DNA from: Blastococcus sp.
Lineage (GTDB): Bacteria; Actinomycetota; Actinomycetes; Mycobacteriales; Geodermatophilaceae
Length of the DNA stretch: 64,000 nucleotides
NCBI GenBank assembly: GCA_025465355.1
Contig: JAODNN010000089.1
Span: 27,193-91,192, forward strand
Direction of reading: 5' to 3'
Shown here: piece after piece, positions 1-10,080 of the stretch
Numbering within the stretch: the stretch's first letter is position 1
Layout of the letters: each line of letters begins with the position of its first letter
Position numbers and translations under genes: made by a program
The notes under the pieces: generated by a model
What the model saw: the letters and a program-made list of their open reading frames with translations, nothing else
What the model was told of the DNA's origin: nothing
Database searches by the model: none

Positions 1-891
1 CGCCGCGCGTTCGACGCCGGCATCACGCACTTCGACCTCGCCAACAACTACGGGCCGCCGTACGGGTCGGCCGAGACCAACTTCGGGCGGCACCTGGCCG
101 ACGACTTCGCCCCGTACCGCGACGAGCTGGTGATCTCGACCAAGGCCGGCTGGGACATGTGGCCGGGCCCGTACGGCCAGGGGGGCGGCGGCCGCAAGTA
201 CATGCTGGCCAGCCTCGACCAGTCGCTGAACCGCATGGGCCTCGACTACGTCGACATCTTCTACTCGCATCGGCCCGACCCGACGACACCGCTCGAAGAG
301 ACGATGGGCGCGCTGCACGCCGCCGTCCAGGCGGGCAAGGCCCTCTATGTCGGCATCTCCTCCTACTCGCCGGCGGACACCGCGAAGGCGGCCGCGATCC
401 TCGCCGACCTCGGGACGCCGCTGCTGATCCACCAGCCGTCCTACTCGATGCTCAACCGCTGGATCGAGACCGAGGGCCTGCTCGACACCCTCGAGGACGT
501 CGGCGCCGGCTGCATCGCGTTCTCCCCGCTCGCGCAGGGGATGCTCACCGGCAAGTACCTCGGCGGGATCCCCCAGGGCTCGCGGGCCAGCCAGGGCACG
601 TCGCTGTCGGCGGACATGCTCAGCGACGAGGCGCTCGGAAACATCCGGGCACTGAACGAGATCGCGCAGCGGCGCGGGCAGAGCCTGGCGCAGATGGCGC
701 TCGCCTGGGTGCTGCGCGACCAGCGGGTGACCAGCGCGCTCATCGGCGCCAGCAGCGTCGAACAGCTCGACCAGAATCTCGGTGCCCTGGACAACCTCGC
801 CTTCACCGACGAGGAGCTCGCCGCCATCGACCAGCACGCCGTCGACTCCGGGATCGACCTCTGGGCCCAGGCCCGCGCCGGGGAGGTCTGA
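1..891 (+). CDS. Aldo/keto reductase, 5'-truncated by window edge
   Basis: NAD(P)H-dependent reduction of an aldehyde or ketone in the cytoplasm. The reading frame is open from base 1, so the start lies upstream; 296 residues remain. The AKR tetrad is visible: Asp in HFDLANNYG, the Tyr of the same stretch, Lys in ISTKAG and His in FYSHRPD, followed by the cofactor-binding end (ALIGASSVEQLDQN). The sequence style (NNYGPPYGSAE, SLNRMGLDYVDIFYSHRPD) matches the YghZ/AKR14 branch, whose E. coli member reduces L-glyceraldehyde 3-phosphate and methylglyoxal. It stands alone: the next gene begins 80 bp later. The family is certain; the physiological substrate is not. Confidence 0.92.
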   Translation, partial: RRAFDAGITHFDLANNYGPPYGSAETNFGRHLADDFAPYRDELVISTKAGWDMWPGPYGQGGGGRKYMLASLDQSLNRMGLDYVDIFYSHRPDPTTPLEETMGALHAAVQAGKALYVGISSYSPADTAKAAAILADLGTPLLIHQPSYSMLNRWIETEGLLDTLEDVGAGCIAFSPLAQGMLTGKYLGGIPQGSRASQGTSLSADMLSDEALGNIRALNEIAQRRGQSLAQMALAWVLRDQRVTSALIGASSVEQLDQNLGALDNLAFTDEELAAIDQHAVDSGIDLWAQARAGEV

Positions 892-971
892 GCCCGGAGG
901 TCTGGCCCGGAGTTGCCGCGGCGGCCCGGAACCGACACGCTCGGGTCCGACCGGCGAGCGGGGGAGCGGCG

Positions 972-2279
972 ATGCGGGCAGACGAGGTCCGGGGTGTGTC
1001 CCAGCTGGCGCGGGTGACCCTGCGCGGCGGCACCTCGCGGGTCTTCGAGATGCACCGCGGGATCGCCGACCGCGCCTTCGACGCCGTCGGCCCGGCCGCC
1101 GCCCCGGTGCGGGCCGTGCACGACGCGATCACCGGGTTCACGTACGCGACGGTGCGGGGGGCGCTCGGCGGCGGTGCCCGCGCCGCCGGCGTCGTCGCCG
1201 AGTTCCGGGCCAGCGGCCGCGACCTCGACACCGACCGCGCCGGGCGGGTCGCGCTGGCGATCCTCAACGGTGCCCACGGCGACCTGGTCCAGCGCGAGGC
1301 ACCCGGCCTCGCGATGGGCATGACCGTGCGGGTCGACGGCCGCGCGGTGCCCGTCGAGCCGGCCGCTCTGGCCGAGGCCTTCCCCGGGACGAGCGGACGG
1401 CTCGCGGTGTTCCTGCACGGTCTCACCGAGACCGAGAGCTCATGGTGCTTCCGGGCCGAGCGGCACCACGGCCGGGCTGATGTCAGCTACGGCACCCAAC
1501 TGCAGGCCGATCTCGGGCTCACCCCCGTCCATCTCCGCTACAACACCGGCCTGCACATCTCGGACAACGGCCGGTCCCTCGACGCGCTGCTCGGGGCACT
1601 GGTCGACGGGTGGCCGGTGCCGGTCCAGGACGTCGTCCTCATCGGGCACTCGATGGGCGGGCTGGTGGCCCGCAGCGCCCTGCACCAGGCCGGGGGCGGG
1701 ACGCCGCAGGCGCATCGCTGGACGTCGCTCGTGCGTGACACGATCACACTCGGCTCGCCGCACCTCGGCGCCCCGCTCGAACGCGGGGTCCACCGGCTGA
1801 CCGCCGCGCTGGCCACGCTGCCGGAGACCCGGCCGCTGGCCCGGCTGCTCGCCCTGCGCAGTGTCGGGATCAAGGACCTCCGCCGCGGCACGCTCGTCGA
1901 GGCCGACTGGAGCGGCCGCGACCTCGATGACCTGGCGCCCGGAACGCACACCCACGTCCCACTGCTGGACGGCGCGCGGCACTTCGTCGTCCTGGTGACC
2001 GTCGCCCGGAACCCCTCCGGTCGGGTCGCCGACCTCCTCGGCGACCTGCTCGTGCAGCCCCGCAGCGCCTCCGGCGACACGGGGGACGACGACCGGCTGG
2101 CCTTCCCGCCCGACTCGGTGCACCGGATCGGCGGCCTGCACCACCTGGACCTGCTCAACCACCCGCTGGTCTACGAGCGGATCCGGGACTGGCTGGTGGA
2201 CCGGCCGGAAGGTCCGCGGCCGGATGCGCCTCGGGGGAGTGGCCTCGGGGTGGACGAACACCCGCCCATCCGGGCGTGA
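972..2279 (+). CDS. Alpha/beta hydrolase, lipase/PGAP1-like
   Basis: Predicted serine hydrolase of 435 residues. The nucleophile elbow is IGHSMGG, with the Ser at about residue 227, after a central beta strand (VPVQDVVLIGHSMGG). An N-terminal part of about 130 residues resembles the cap found in actinobacterial lipase-like proteins. The oxyanion region is VFLHGLTETESSW near residue 143, and a late His (RIGGLHHLDLLNHP) probably completes the triad. ATG at 972 follows a GGGGGAGC ribosome site. There is no signal peptide, so a cytoplasmic enzyme acting on esters or lipids is likely. The acyltransferase 45 bp downstream on the same strand suggests lipid turnover, but that link is inference. Confidence 0.82.
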   Translation: MRADEVRGVSQLARVTLRGGTSRVFEMHRGIADRAFDAVGPAAAPVRAVHDAITGFTYATVRGALGGGARAAGVVAEFRASGRDLDTDRAGRVALAILNGAHGDLVQREAPGLAMGMTVRVDGRAVPVEPAALAEAFPGTSGRLAVFLHGLTETESSWCFRAERHHGRADVSYGTQLQADLGLTPVHLRYNTGLHISDNGRSLDALLGALVDGWPVPVQDVVLIGHSMGGLVARSALHQAGGGTPQAHRWTSLVRDTITLGSPHLGAPLERGVHRLTAALATLPETRPLARLLALRSVGIKDLRRGTLVEADWSGRDLDDLAPGTHTHVPLLDGARHFVVLVTVARNPSGRVADLLGDLLVQPRSASGDTGDDDRLAFPPDSVHRIGGLHHLDLLNHPLVYERIRDWLVDRPEGPRPDAPRGSGLGVDEHPPIRA

Positions 2280-2324
2280 CCTGCGGCGATGTGCCGCGTT
2301 AAGCAGTAGGACGAGGGAGGCAAC

Positions 2325-3422
2325 GTGGCCGACAGCGCCCGGAACGAGGCCGGCAGGACCGCAGCGAAGAAGACCCCGGCGAAGAAGAGCCCGGCGAAGA
2401 AAACCGTGGCGAAGAAGAGCCCGGCGAAGAAGACCGTGGCCGGAACGAGTCCGGCCACGCGGGCCCCCGCGAAGAAGTCTGTGGCCCGGAAGGCGGCTGC
2501 TGCGCCGACGGCTTCCGTCGAGGCTGCCTCCTCCGGCGGGCGCGGCCCCGCGGACGAGCCTGACCAGCAGAACCCGATCCAGCGGCTGATCAACTGGCGG
2601 GTGAGCGCCGCCATGGAGCCGCACCCGCCGAACGAGACGGTGCTCAAGCTCCAGCAGCCGCTCGTGGACCTGCTCAGCAAGTACTACTTCCGGCTCGAGG
2701 TCGACGGCTGGGACCGGGTACCTGACCGCCCGTGCCTCGCTGTCGGGGTGCACTCCGGTGGCGCGCTGACCATGGACGCATGGAGCCTGGTCAGCGCCTG
2801 GCACGACCACTTCGGGGGCACGCGGTACCTGCACGGGACCGCTCACGACGTGCTGATGGCGACCCCGGGACTCGGCGACTACTTCCGTGCGGTCGGTGTG
2901 ATCGCCGCGAACCGGAAGACTGTCGGCACGGCATTGGCCCAGGGGAAGGACGTCGTCGTCTGGCCCGGCGGTGAGGTCGACGCGATGCGCAGCTGGTTCA
3001 AGCGGGACGTCGCGACGCTCGGTGGCCGCACCGGCTTCGTCCGGCAGGCGATCCGCTCCGGCGTCCCCATCCTGCCGGTGGCGACGGTGGGCGGCCACGA
3101 CACCGTCTTCGTGCTCAACGAGGGCAAGTGGCTGGCCAACGCGCTGGACAAGGTGCTCGGCCTGAAGAAGACCCTGCGCGGGTCCAACCTGCCGATCATC
3201 GCCGGCTTCCCGTTCCCCATCGCGGTCGAGGTTCTCCCCGCGCACGTGCCGCTGCCGGCGAAGATCCGCACCGAGCTGCTGGAGCCGATCGAGGTCGACA
3301 CCGACCCGGATCGCGCCGACGACAAGGCCTACGTGCAGAAGATCTACGACCAGGTGGAGGCCGAGATCCAGGCGGGGATGGACCGGCTGGCGGCGAAGCG
3401 GCGGCTGCCCGTCCTCGGGTGA
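2325..3422 (+). CDS. LPLAT-type acyltransferase with Lys-rich N-terminal tail
   Basis: 365 residues from a GTG start with a strong GAGGGAGG site at 2313-2320. Residues 1-80 are low-complexity and rich in Lys, Ala and Pro, built of near-identical five-residue AKKxP/V units (coding repeat annotated separately). From about residue 90 it is an acyl-CoA-dependent glycerolipid acyltransferase domain: H143 in GVHSGGALTMD is followed by D151, a wider spacing than classical HxxxxD but seen in the HSGG branch. Downstream come WPGGEVD, the equivalent of the second motif, and IPILPVATVGGHD. Probably peripheral on the inner membrane. The lysine tail looks like those of actinobacterial HupB/H1-like proteins and could bind DNA, RNA or anionic lipid; that is inference. 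Confidence 0.8.
   Translation: MADSARNEAGRTAAKKTPAKKSPAKKTVAKKSPAKKTVAGTSPATRAPAKKSVARKAAAAPTASVEAASSGGRGPADEPDQQNPIQRLINWRVSAAMEPHPPNETVLKLQQPLVDLLSKYYFRLEVDGWDRVPDRPCLAVGVHSGGALTMDAWSLVSAWHDHFGGTRYLHGTAHDVLMATPGLGDYFRAVGVIAANRKTVGTALAQGKDVVVWPGGEVDAMRSWFKRDVATLGGRTGFVRQAIRSGVPILPVATVGGHDTVFVLNEGKWLANALDKVLGLKKTLRGSNLPIIAGFPFPIAVEVLPAHVPLPAKIRTELLEPIEVDTDPDRADDKAYVQKIYDQVEAEIQAGMDRLAAKRRLPVLG
2364..2483 (+). repeat. 15-bp in-frame tandem repeat, Lys-rich tail
   Basis: Five adjacent 15-bp units at 2364-2378, 2379-2393, 2394-2408, 2409-2423 and 2424-2438 read GCGAAGAAG plus ACCCCG, AGCCCG or ACCGTG. A separate sixth copy lies at 2469-2483. Each encodes Ala-Lys-Lys-(Thr/Ser)-(Pro/Val). It sits wholly inside the acyltransferase gene; unit number may vary between strains by slippage. 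Confidence 0.9.
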
Positions 3423-3426
3423 GCCC

Positions 3427-5328
<1,902 letters not shown>

Positions 5329-5333
5329 GAGGA

Positions 5334-5384
5334 CCCCGCTGCCCCCCACCGCTCGCAAGCTCGCGGTGGGACCCTGCAGCGGGG
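5334..5384. repeat. Nested palindrome between hppD and hmgA
   Basis: An outer perfect 9-bp stem (CCCCGCTGC 5334-5342 with GCAGCGGGG 5376-5384) encloses an inner perfect 8-bp stem (CCCACCGC 5345-5352 with GCGGTGGG 5363-5370) around a 10-nt loop. It begins 6 bp after the hppD stop. There is no T run, so it may be an mRNA-stabilising element, a weak terminator or a copy of a dispersed intergenic palindromic repeat. Confidence 0.7.
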
Positions 5385-5440
5385 CCGCGGCGCGGGACCC
5401 TGAAGGGTGGCCGTTCCATCCGGTCACCTGGGAGGTCACG

Positions 5441-6646
5441 ATGGCGTTCTACCGGCGGGTGGGCGACGTCCCGCCCAAGCGACACACCCAGTTCCGCCGT
5501 CCCGATGGCGGCCTGTACGCCGAGGAGCTGATGGGGGAGGAGGGCTTCTCCTCCGACGCCGCGCTGCTCTACCACCGCGGTGTTCCCTCCGCCCTCGTCG
5601 ACGCCCGGCCGTGGCAGCTTCCCGACCAGACGCTGACCCCGAACGCCCCGCTGCTACCGCGACACCTGAAGCTGCACGACCTCTTCCCGGGGGAGGAGCA
5701 CAAGGGGACCGATCCGGTCACCGGCCGGCGGCTGGTGCTGGGCAACGCCGACGTGCGGATCTCCTATGCCGTGTCGTCCCTGCCCAGCCCGCTCTACCGC
5801 AACGCCACCGGCGACGAGTGCGTCTACGTCGAACGCGGGACGGCGACCGTCGAGACCGTGTTCGGCCCGCTCGAGGTGGGCCAGGGCGACTACGTCGTCG
5901 TCCCGCGGGCGACGACGCACCGCTGGCTCCCGGGCGGCGACGAGCCGTTGCGGACCTACGCGATCGAGGCGAACAGCCACATCACGCCGCCGAAGCGGTA
6001 CCTCTCGAGGTTCGGGCAGTTCCTCGAGCACGCGCCGTACTGCGAGCGCGACCTGCGCGGGCCGGACCAGCCGATGCTGGAGAGCGGCTCGGATGTCGAG
6101 ATCTACGTCAAGCACCGCGGCGAGGGCCCCGGTGGGCTGACCGGCACCATCCACGTCGTCCCGGAGCACCCGTTCGACGTCGTCGGCTGGGACGGCTGCC
6201 TCTACCCCTACGCCTTCAACGTGGCCGACTTCGAGCCCATCACCGGCCGGGTGCACCAGCCGCCGCCGGTGCACCAGGTCTTCGAGGGGCAGAACTTCGT
6301 CATCTGCAACTTCGTGCCGCGCAGGGTCGACTACCACCCGCTGGCCGTTCCGGTGCCCTACTACCACTCCAACGTCGACTCCGACGAGGTCATGTTCTAC
6401 GTCGACGGTGACTACGAGGCGCGCAAGGGCTCCGGCATCGGCAAGGGGTCGATCTCGCTGCACCCGGGCGGGCACTCGCACGGCCCGCAGCCGGGCGCCG
6501 TCGAGCGGTCACTCGGTGCCGACTACTTCGACGAGCTCGCCGTCATGGTCGACACCTTCCGCCCGCTGTCGCTCGGTGAGGCCGGCACGGCGTCGGACGA
6601 CGGCCGGTACGCCTGGTCGTGGTCGGGCCGGGGCCCCTCGGCGTGA
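5441..6646 (+). CDS. hmgA: Homogentisate 1,2-dioxygenase
   Basis: Opens the homogentisate ring with O2 to give maleylacetoacetate; cytoplasmic Fe(II) cupin enzyme. 401 residues from ATG at 5441 after GGGAGG. The cupin core and iron site are visible in YYHSNVDSDEVMFYVDGDYEARKG and SLHPGGHSHGPQPG; the N-terminal FYRRVGDVPPKRHTQFR is typical of the actinobacterial form. The 113-bp gap to hppD contains the nested palindrome, while the next gene overlaps by 4 bp. Same operon as hppD and fahA. Confidence 0.95.
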   Translation: MAFYRRVGDVPPKRHTQFRRPDGGLYAEELMGEEGFSSDAALLYHRGVPSALVDARPWQLPDQTLTPNAPLLPRHLKLHDLFPGEEHKGTDPVTGRRLVLGNADVRISYAVSSLPSPLYRNATGDECVYVERGTATVETVFGPLEVGQGDYVVVPRATTHRWLPGGDEPLRTYAIEANSHITPPKRYLSRFGQFLEHAPYCERDLRGPDQPMLESGSDVEIYVKHRGEGPGGLTGTIHVVPEHPFDVVGWDGCLYPYAFNVADFEPITGRVHQPPPVHQVFEGQNFVICNFVPRRVDYHPLAVPVPYYHSNVDSDEVMFYVDGDYEARKGSGIGKGSISLHPGGHSHGPQPGAVERSLGADYFDELAVMVDTFRPLSLGEAGTASDDGRYAWSWSGRGPSA

Positions 6647-7851
6647 CGGCTCGCGACACCTGGCTGGAGTTGCCGGAGGACACCGGTTTCGGGATCGCGA
6701 ACCTGCCCCTCGGCGTCTTCTCGACGGCCGGCCGTCCACCGCGGACGGGGATCGCCATCGGGCGTCATGTCCTCGACCTCGGCGGCCTCACCGGCGATCC
6801 GGTGCACTCCACCGGCTCCCTCAACGCGTTCATGGCGCTCGGGCCCGGCGCGTGGCGCGGCCTGCGCGAGCAGGTCACCGACCGGCTCACCGACGAGCGG
6901 TACCGCGCCCGGATCGAACCCCACCTGATCCCGCGGGCCGGCGTCCGGCTGCACCTCCCGATCGCGGTGGCCGACTACGTCGACTTCTACAGCTCGGAGC
7001 AGCACGCGGTGAACGTCGGCCGGATCTTCCGCCCCGGCTCCCCGCCGCTGACACCCAACTGGAAGCACCTGCCGATCGGCTATCACGGCCGCGCCGGGAC
7101 CGTCGACGTGTCCGGAACGCCGGTGCTGCGCCCGTGCGGGCAGCGCGAGGGGCCGGACGGCGAGCCGATCTTCGGCCCCTCGACCCGGCTCGACTTCGAG
7201 GCCGAGCTGGGCTTCGTCGTCGGCGCGCCGTCCGAGCCCGGGAGGCCGGTGCCGGTGGGCGCCTTTCCCGACCACGTGTTCGGCGTCTGCCTGCTCAACG
7301 ACTGGTCAGCCCGCGACCTGCAGGCCTGGGAGTACGTGCCACTGGGCCCCTTCCTCGGCAAGTCGTTCCGCACGTCCATCTCGCCGTGGGTGGTGCCGCT
7401 GGCCGCGCTGGAGGAGGCCCGCGTGCGTCCGCCGGTCCGCGACCCCCGGCCGCTGCCCTACCTGAGGGACGACGAGGACCCGTGGGGCCTGGACATCACC
7501 CTCGAGGTCCGGCTCGGCGGCGAGACGGTCAGCCGGCCGCCCGCCGCTGGGCTCTACTGGACCGCGGCCCAGCAGCTGGCGCACCTGACGGTCAACGGCG
7601 CGAACCTGCGCACCGGGGACCTCTACGGCTCCGGCACCGTCAGCGGCCCGGAGCGCAACCAGCGCGGCTCGCTGCTCGAGCTGTCCTGGGGCGGTACCGA
7701 CCCGCTGACGCTGGCCGACGGCTCGGCCCGGACATTCCTGGAGGACGGCGACGTCGTCACCCTCACCGCCTCGGCGCCCGGGCCGGGCGGCACCCGGGTC
7801 GGCTTCGGCGAGGTGACCGGTCAGGTCCTCCCCGCGCGCTGCTGCCAGTAG
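6643..7851 (+). CDS. fahA: Fumarylacetoacetase
   Basis: Hydrolyses fumarylacetoacetate to fumarate and acetoacetate, the last step of tyrosine breakdown. 402 residues from GTG at 6643, which overlaps the hmgA stop as GTGA; I prefer this to a start at 6619 inside hmgA because the resulting N-terminus (TWLELPEDTGFGIANLPLGVF) matches the family. Metal and active-site elements are visible: DYVDFYSSEQHA, PIGYHGRAG, the acidic pair in FEAELGFVVG, and LLNDWSARD. No maleylacetoacetate isomerase is seen in the window, so isomerisation must be encoded elsewhere, be mycothiol-dependent, or occur otherwise. Confidence 0.95.
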   Translation: MTARDTWLELPEDTGFGIANLPLGVFSTAGRPPRTGIAIGRHVLDLGGLTGDPVHSTGSLNAFMALGPGAWRGLREQVTDRLTDERYRARIEPHLIPRAGVRLHLPIAVADYVDFYSSEQHAVNVGRIFRPGSPPLTPNWKHLPIGYHGRAGTVDVSGTPVLRPCGQREGPDGEPIFGPSTRLDFEAELGFVVGAPSEPGRPVPVGAFPDHVFGVCLLNDWSARDLQAWEYVPLGPFLGKSFRTSISPWVVPLAALEEARVRPPVRDPRPLPYLRDDEDPWGLDITLEVRLGGETVSRPPAAGLYWTAAQQLAHLTVNGANLRTGDLYGSGTVSGPERNQRGSLLELSWGGTDPLTLADGSARTFLEDGDVVTLTASAPGPGGTRVGFGEVTGQVLPARCCQ

Positions 7852-7858
7852 GCGGAGG

Positions 7859-8611
7859 TCACCGGCGGTGGGCCAGCGTCACTGCGGTCACGACCACCGC
7901 GCCCAGGACCGCCAGCTGGAGGACCGGCGCGAGCAGGGGAGCCAGCAGCACCAGTGCGGTACCCGCCGCGGCACCGGCCACCAGCCCCAGCAGGATCTCG
8001 ATGCTGTGCCAGACCTCGCGGACACCGCGGCCGGTGGCCAGCCGGATCACCACGGTCGTCAGCGTGCCGGTGAGGTACGTCGTCGACATGCCGCTGACCC
8101 CGAAGCGCTGCACGGTGCTGCTCTGGATGCCCAGCGCGACCGCCGTACACAGCAGCAGCGCCAGGGCGACACCGGGCCCGGGCGCTCCGCCCGTGACCCA
8201 CCAGCCGACCGCGTACGCGGCCATGAACACCAGCTCGGCCGCCAGCCCGACCGTGACCGCCCGCGGCCAGATCGGGTCGTCCTTCGCCGGCGTCCCGGCG
8301 AGGCGGGCACCCAGGGCGGCACCGGCGCAGAAGGCGAGGATGGCGAAGCCGGAGGATGCCGCGCGAGCGCCGTTGCCGGAGCTGGCGGCGACGCCGAGCA
8401 GGACCATGTTCCCGGTCATGACGCTGGTGAAGGCACCACCGAGGGCGAGCAGGCCGATCGCGTCGGTCGCCCCGCTCACCACCGCCAGGCTGACGACCAG
8501 CGACTGGCGCAACCGCACCGCCCGCCGGTCCCGGGTCGGCTGCGTCCCTTTGTCGGCCGGCGCTGCTGGCGTCACGGAGACGGAGCGTAGGGAGGGCGCG
8601 GGCACCGTCAC
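7859..8611 (-). CDS. DUF1275 (YoaK) family membrane protein
   Basis: 250 residues, GTG start at 8611. The hallmark SGATDAIGLLALGGAFTSVM and the following MTGNMVLLG lie at about residues 46-75. Roughly six to seven hydrophobic helices follow (FAILAFCAGAALGARLAGT, LAAELVFMAAYAVGWWV, VALALLLCTAVALGIQSSTVQRFG, MSTTYLTGTLTTVVIRLATG, ILLGLVAGAAAGTALVLLAPLLAPVLQLAVL). Function of the family is not established; transport or stress roles have been proposed. It converges on fahA (7 bp apart) and is divergent from the HDO oxidase gene, so its promoter shares the 8612-8760 region with the TGTGCACA site. Confidence 0.87.
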   Translation of the reverse strand: MTVPAPSLRSVSVTPAAPADKGTQPTRDRRAVRLRQSLVVSLAVVSGATDAIGLLALGGAFTSVMTGNMVLLGVAASSGNGARAASSGFAILAFCAGAALGARLAGTPAKDDPIWPRAVTVGLAAELVFMAAYAVGWWVTGGAPGPGVALALLLCTAVALGIQSSTVQRFGVSGMSTTYLTGTLTTVVIRLATGRGVREVWHSIEILLGLVAGAAAGTALVLLAPLLAPVLQLAVLGAVVVTAVTLAHRR

Positions 8612-8647
8612 AGGATTCCGGGCCTACGGCCCGGCAGCGCTGGATCA

Positions 8648-8678
8648 TGTGCACATCGATTCGCGGCAGGCATGTGCA
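8648..8678. promoter_or_regulatory. TGTGCACA operator candidate upstream of HDO operon
   Basis: Perfect TGTGCACA at 8648-8655, inside the 10-bp palindrome ATGTGCACAT (8647-8656), and a TGTGCA half site at 8673-8678, 25 bp further on. They lie 83-113 bp upstream of the HDO oxidase start and between it and the divergent DUF1275 gene. The stretch TGTGCACATC is shared exactly with the site at 19210 upstream of the permease gene, which also has a half site 25 bp away. Confidence 0.6.
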
Positions 8679-8760
8679 GGATGACTCTCAGGGGATGGCG
8701 CCCGCGGCCCTAGCTTCGGAACAGCACGAGGAGCCGACGCCCGACCAGAGAAGGCATGCC

Positions 8761-9501
8761 ATGACCGAACTGCTCTCCCGCCCCGAACTGCTCAGCCACG
8801 AGGAATTCCGCGTCGCACTGCAGGACGCCATCAAGGGCCGTGAGGCGAAGAACGCCTCCTTCAGCAAGGCCTGGGCCGACGGCAAGCTCGAGCGCCACCA
8901 CTTCGCCCGCTGGGCCGAGAACCACTACCAGTACGTCGGCCCGTTCGCCGACTACCTGGGCATCGTCTACGCCAACACCCCGGACACCTGCACCGAGGCC
9001 AAGGACTTCCTGCTCCAGAACATGTACGAGGAGGAGCTGGCCGACATCCGCCACACCGACCTGCTCATCCGCTTCGGTGAGGTCTGCGGCACGACCCGCG
9101 AGCGCATCGAGGACCCGAACAACGCCAACGCCGTGACCCGGGGCCTGCAGGCCTGGTGCTACGCCACGGCGCTGCGCGAGCACTTCGTGGTGGCCACGGC
9201 CGCGCTGGTCGTGGGCCTGGAATCGCAGGTGCCCGAGATCTACAAGAAGCAGATCATCCCGCTCCGTGGGGTGTACGGCTTCACCGAGGACGAGATCGAG
9301 TTCTTCGACCTCCACATCACCTCGGACGTGGTGCACGGCGAGCGCGGCTACCAGATCGTGCTCGAGAACGCGAACACCCCCGAGCTCCAGCAGCGCTGCC
9401 TGCAGTTCGTCCGCTGGGGTGCGGAGATGCGCTACTCGTACACCCGCTCCCTGTACGACACCTACGTCGCGCCCGACCTCGAGGGCGCTGCGCAGGCCTG
9501 A
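8761..9501 (+). CDS. Heme-oxygenase-like diiron oxidase (HDO), PqqC/TenA fold
   Basis: 246 residues from ATG at 8761. It would be labelled PqqC-like by similarity, but it carries the complete diiron ligand set of the HDO superfamily (CADD, BesC, UndA, SznF type): E91-x6-H98 (NMYEEELADIRHTD), E154 (VVGLESQVP) and H185-x3-D189-x2-H192 (DLHITSDVVHGE). Spacings match those I recall for chlamydial CADD (E81, H88, E142, H174, D178, H181). Cofactorless PqqC lacks this set, so an O2-activating Fe/Fe or Fe/Mn oxidase is likely. A Rieske ferredoxin and a ferredoxin reductase follow on the same strand and would supply electrons. There is no pqqA, B, D or E nearby. Substrate unknown. A 12-bp hairpin follows the stop. 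The promoter region carries the TGTGCACA site. Confidence 0.88.
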   Translation: MTELLSRPELLSHEEFRVALQDAIKGREAKNASFSKAWADGKLERHHFARWAENHYQYVGPFADYLGIVYANTPDTCTEAKDFLLQNMYEEELADIRHTDLLIRFGEVCGTTRERIEDPNNANAVTRGLQAWCYATALREHFVVATAALVVGLESQVPEIYKKQIIPLRGVYGFTEDEIEFFDLHITSDVVHGERGYQIVLENANTPELQQRCLQFVRWGAEMRYSYTRSLYDTYVAPDLEGAAQA

Positions 9502-9516
9502 GCGCCGTAGTCGACC

Positions 9517-9545
9517 GGGTGCCGGGCGCGAGCCGCCCGGCACCC
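9517..9545 (+). terminator. 12-bp stem hairpin after the HDO gene
   Basis: Perfect GGGTGCCGGGCG (9517-9528) and CGCCCGGCACCC (9534-9545) with a 5-nt loop, starting 16 bp past the HDO stop and 93 bp before the Rieske start. No T tract. It may partly terminate or stabilise the HDO transcript so that the oxidase is made in excess over the downstream genes. Confidence 0.65.
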
Positions 9546-9637
9546 CGTCGCGTTCAGTGCGGCCCACGAGCCGCCTCCCGTACATCCTCGCCGGACGACG
9601 GCCGGCCCCTTTCGCACGACCGCGACGGAGATCTCTC

Positions 9638-10075
9638 GTGAGCGAGCCCACCGCCACTGCCCCCGATGCCGGCCGAACCCGGTCGGCCGACGCCGCCTCC
9701 TGGGTGCACGTCGCCGAGATGAAGGACCTCGCCCGGCGCAAGCGCGCGCAGGTCAGCGTGGGCGGCTGCCCGATCGCGCTGTTCCTCGTCGAGGGCGAGG
9801 TCTTCGCCATGGACGACGTCTGCACCCACCAGGAGCGTTCGCTCAGCAAGGGCACGCTCCTCAATGGCCAGGTGATCTGCCCGGGCCACCAGTGGAAGTT
9901 CGACCCCCGCACGGGCGAGGCCGAGGACCAGGACGGGCGCCAGGCCACGTACGCGGTGCAGGTCACCGAGGGCGGTTCGATTCTGGTCGACCCCACCCCT
10001 GCGACGCCGCGGCACAACAGTGCGTCCGGCGCCGCCGCCACCGTTACCGCCGACGCCGCCCCCGTCGCGAGGTGA
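9638..10075 (+). CDS. Rieske [2Fe-2S] ferredoxin
   Basis: Soluble electron carrier of 145 residues; GTG at 9638. The Rieske cluster site is C62-T-H64 and C81-P-G-H84 (DDVCTHQERSLSKG; NGQVICPGHQWKFDPRTG), with no additional cysteines next to either motif. It is therefore the low-potential ferredoxin type used by oxygenases and lacks the disulfide pair of bc1 proteins. About 22 disordered residues precede the domain and about 25 Ala/Thr-rich residues follow it. The reductase starts 5 bp downstream. Likely role: carries electrons from that reductase to the diiron oxidase; no Rieske-type oxygenase alpha subunit is present in the window. Confidence 0.93.
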   Translation: MSEPTATAPDAGRTRSADAASWVHVAEMKDLARRKRAQVSVGGCPIALFLVEGEVFAMDDVCTHQERSLSKGTLLNGQVICPGHQWKFDPRTGEAEDQDGRQATYAVQVTEGGSILVDPTPATPRHNSASGAAATVTADAAPVAR

Positions 10076-10080
10076 GTTCC

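Noticed and set aside
1440..3245. Long minus-strand open frame opposite the hydrolase and acyltransferase genes
   Set aside because: No recognisable domain, composition typical of a complementary-strand shadow.
8761..9501. Annotation as PqqC (PQQ synthase)
   Set aside because: PqqC is cofactorless; this protein has the full HDO diiron ligand set, and no other pqq gene is nearby.
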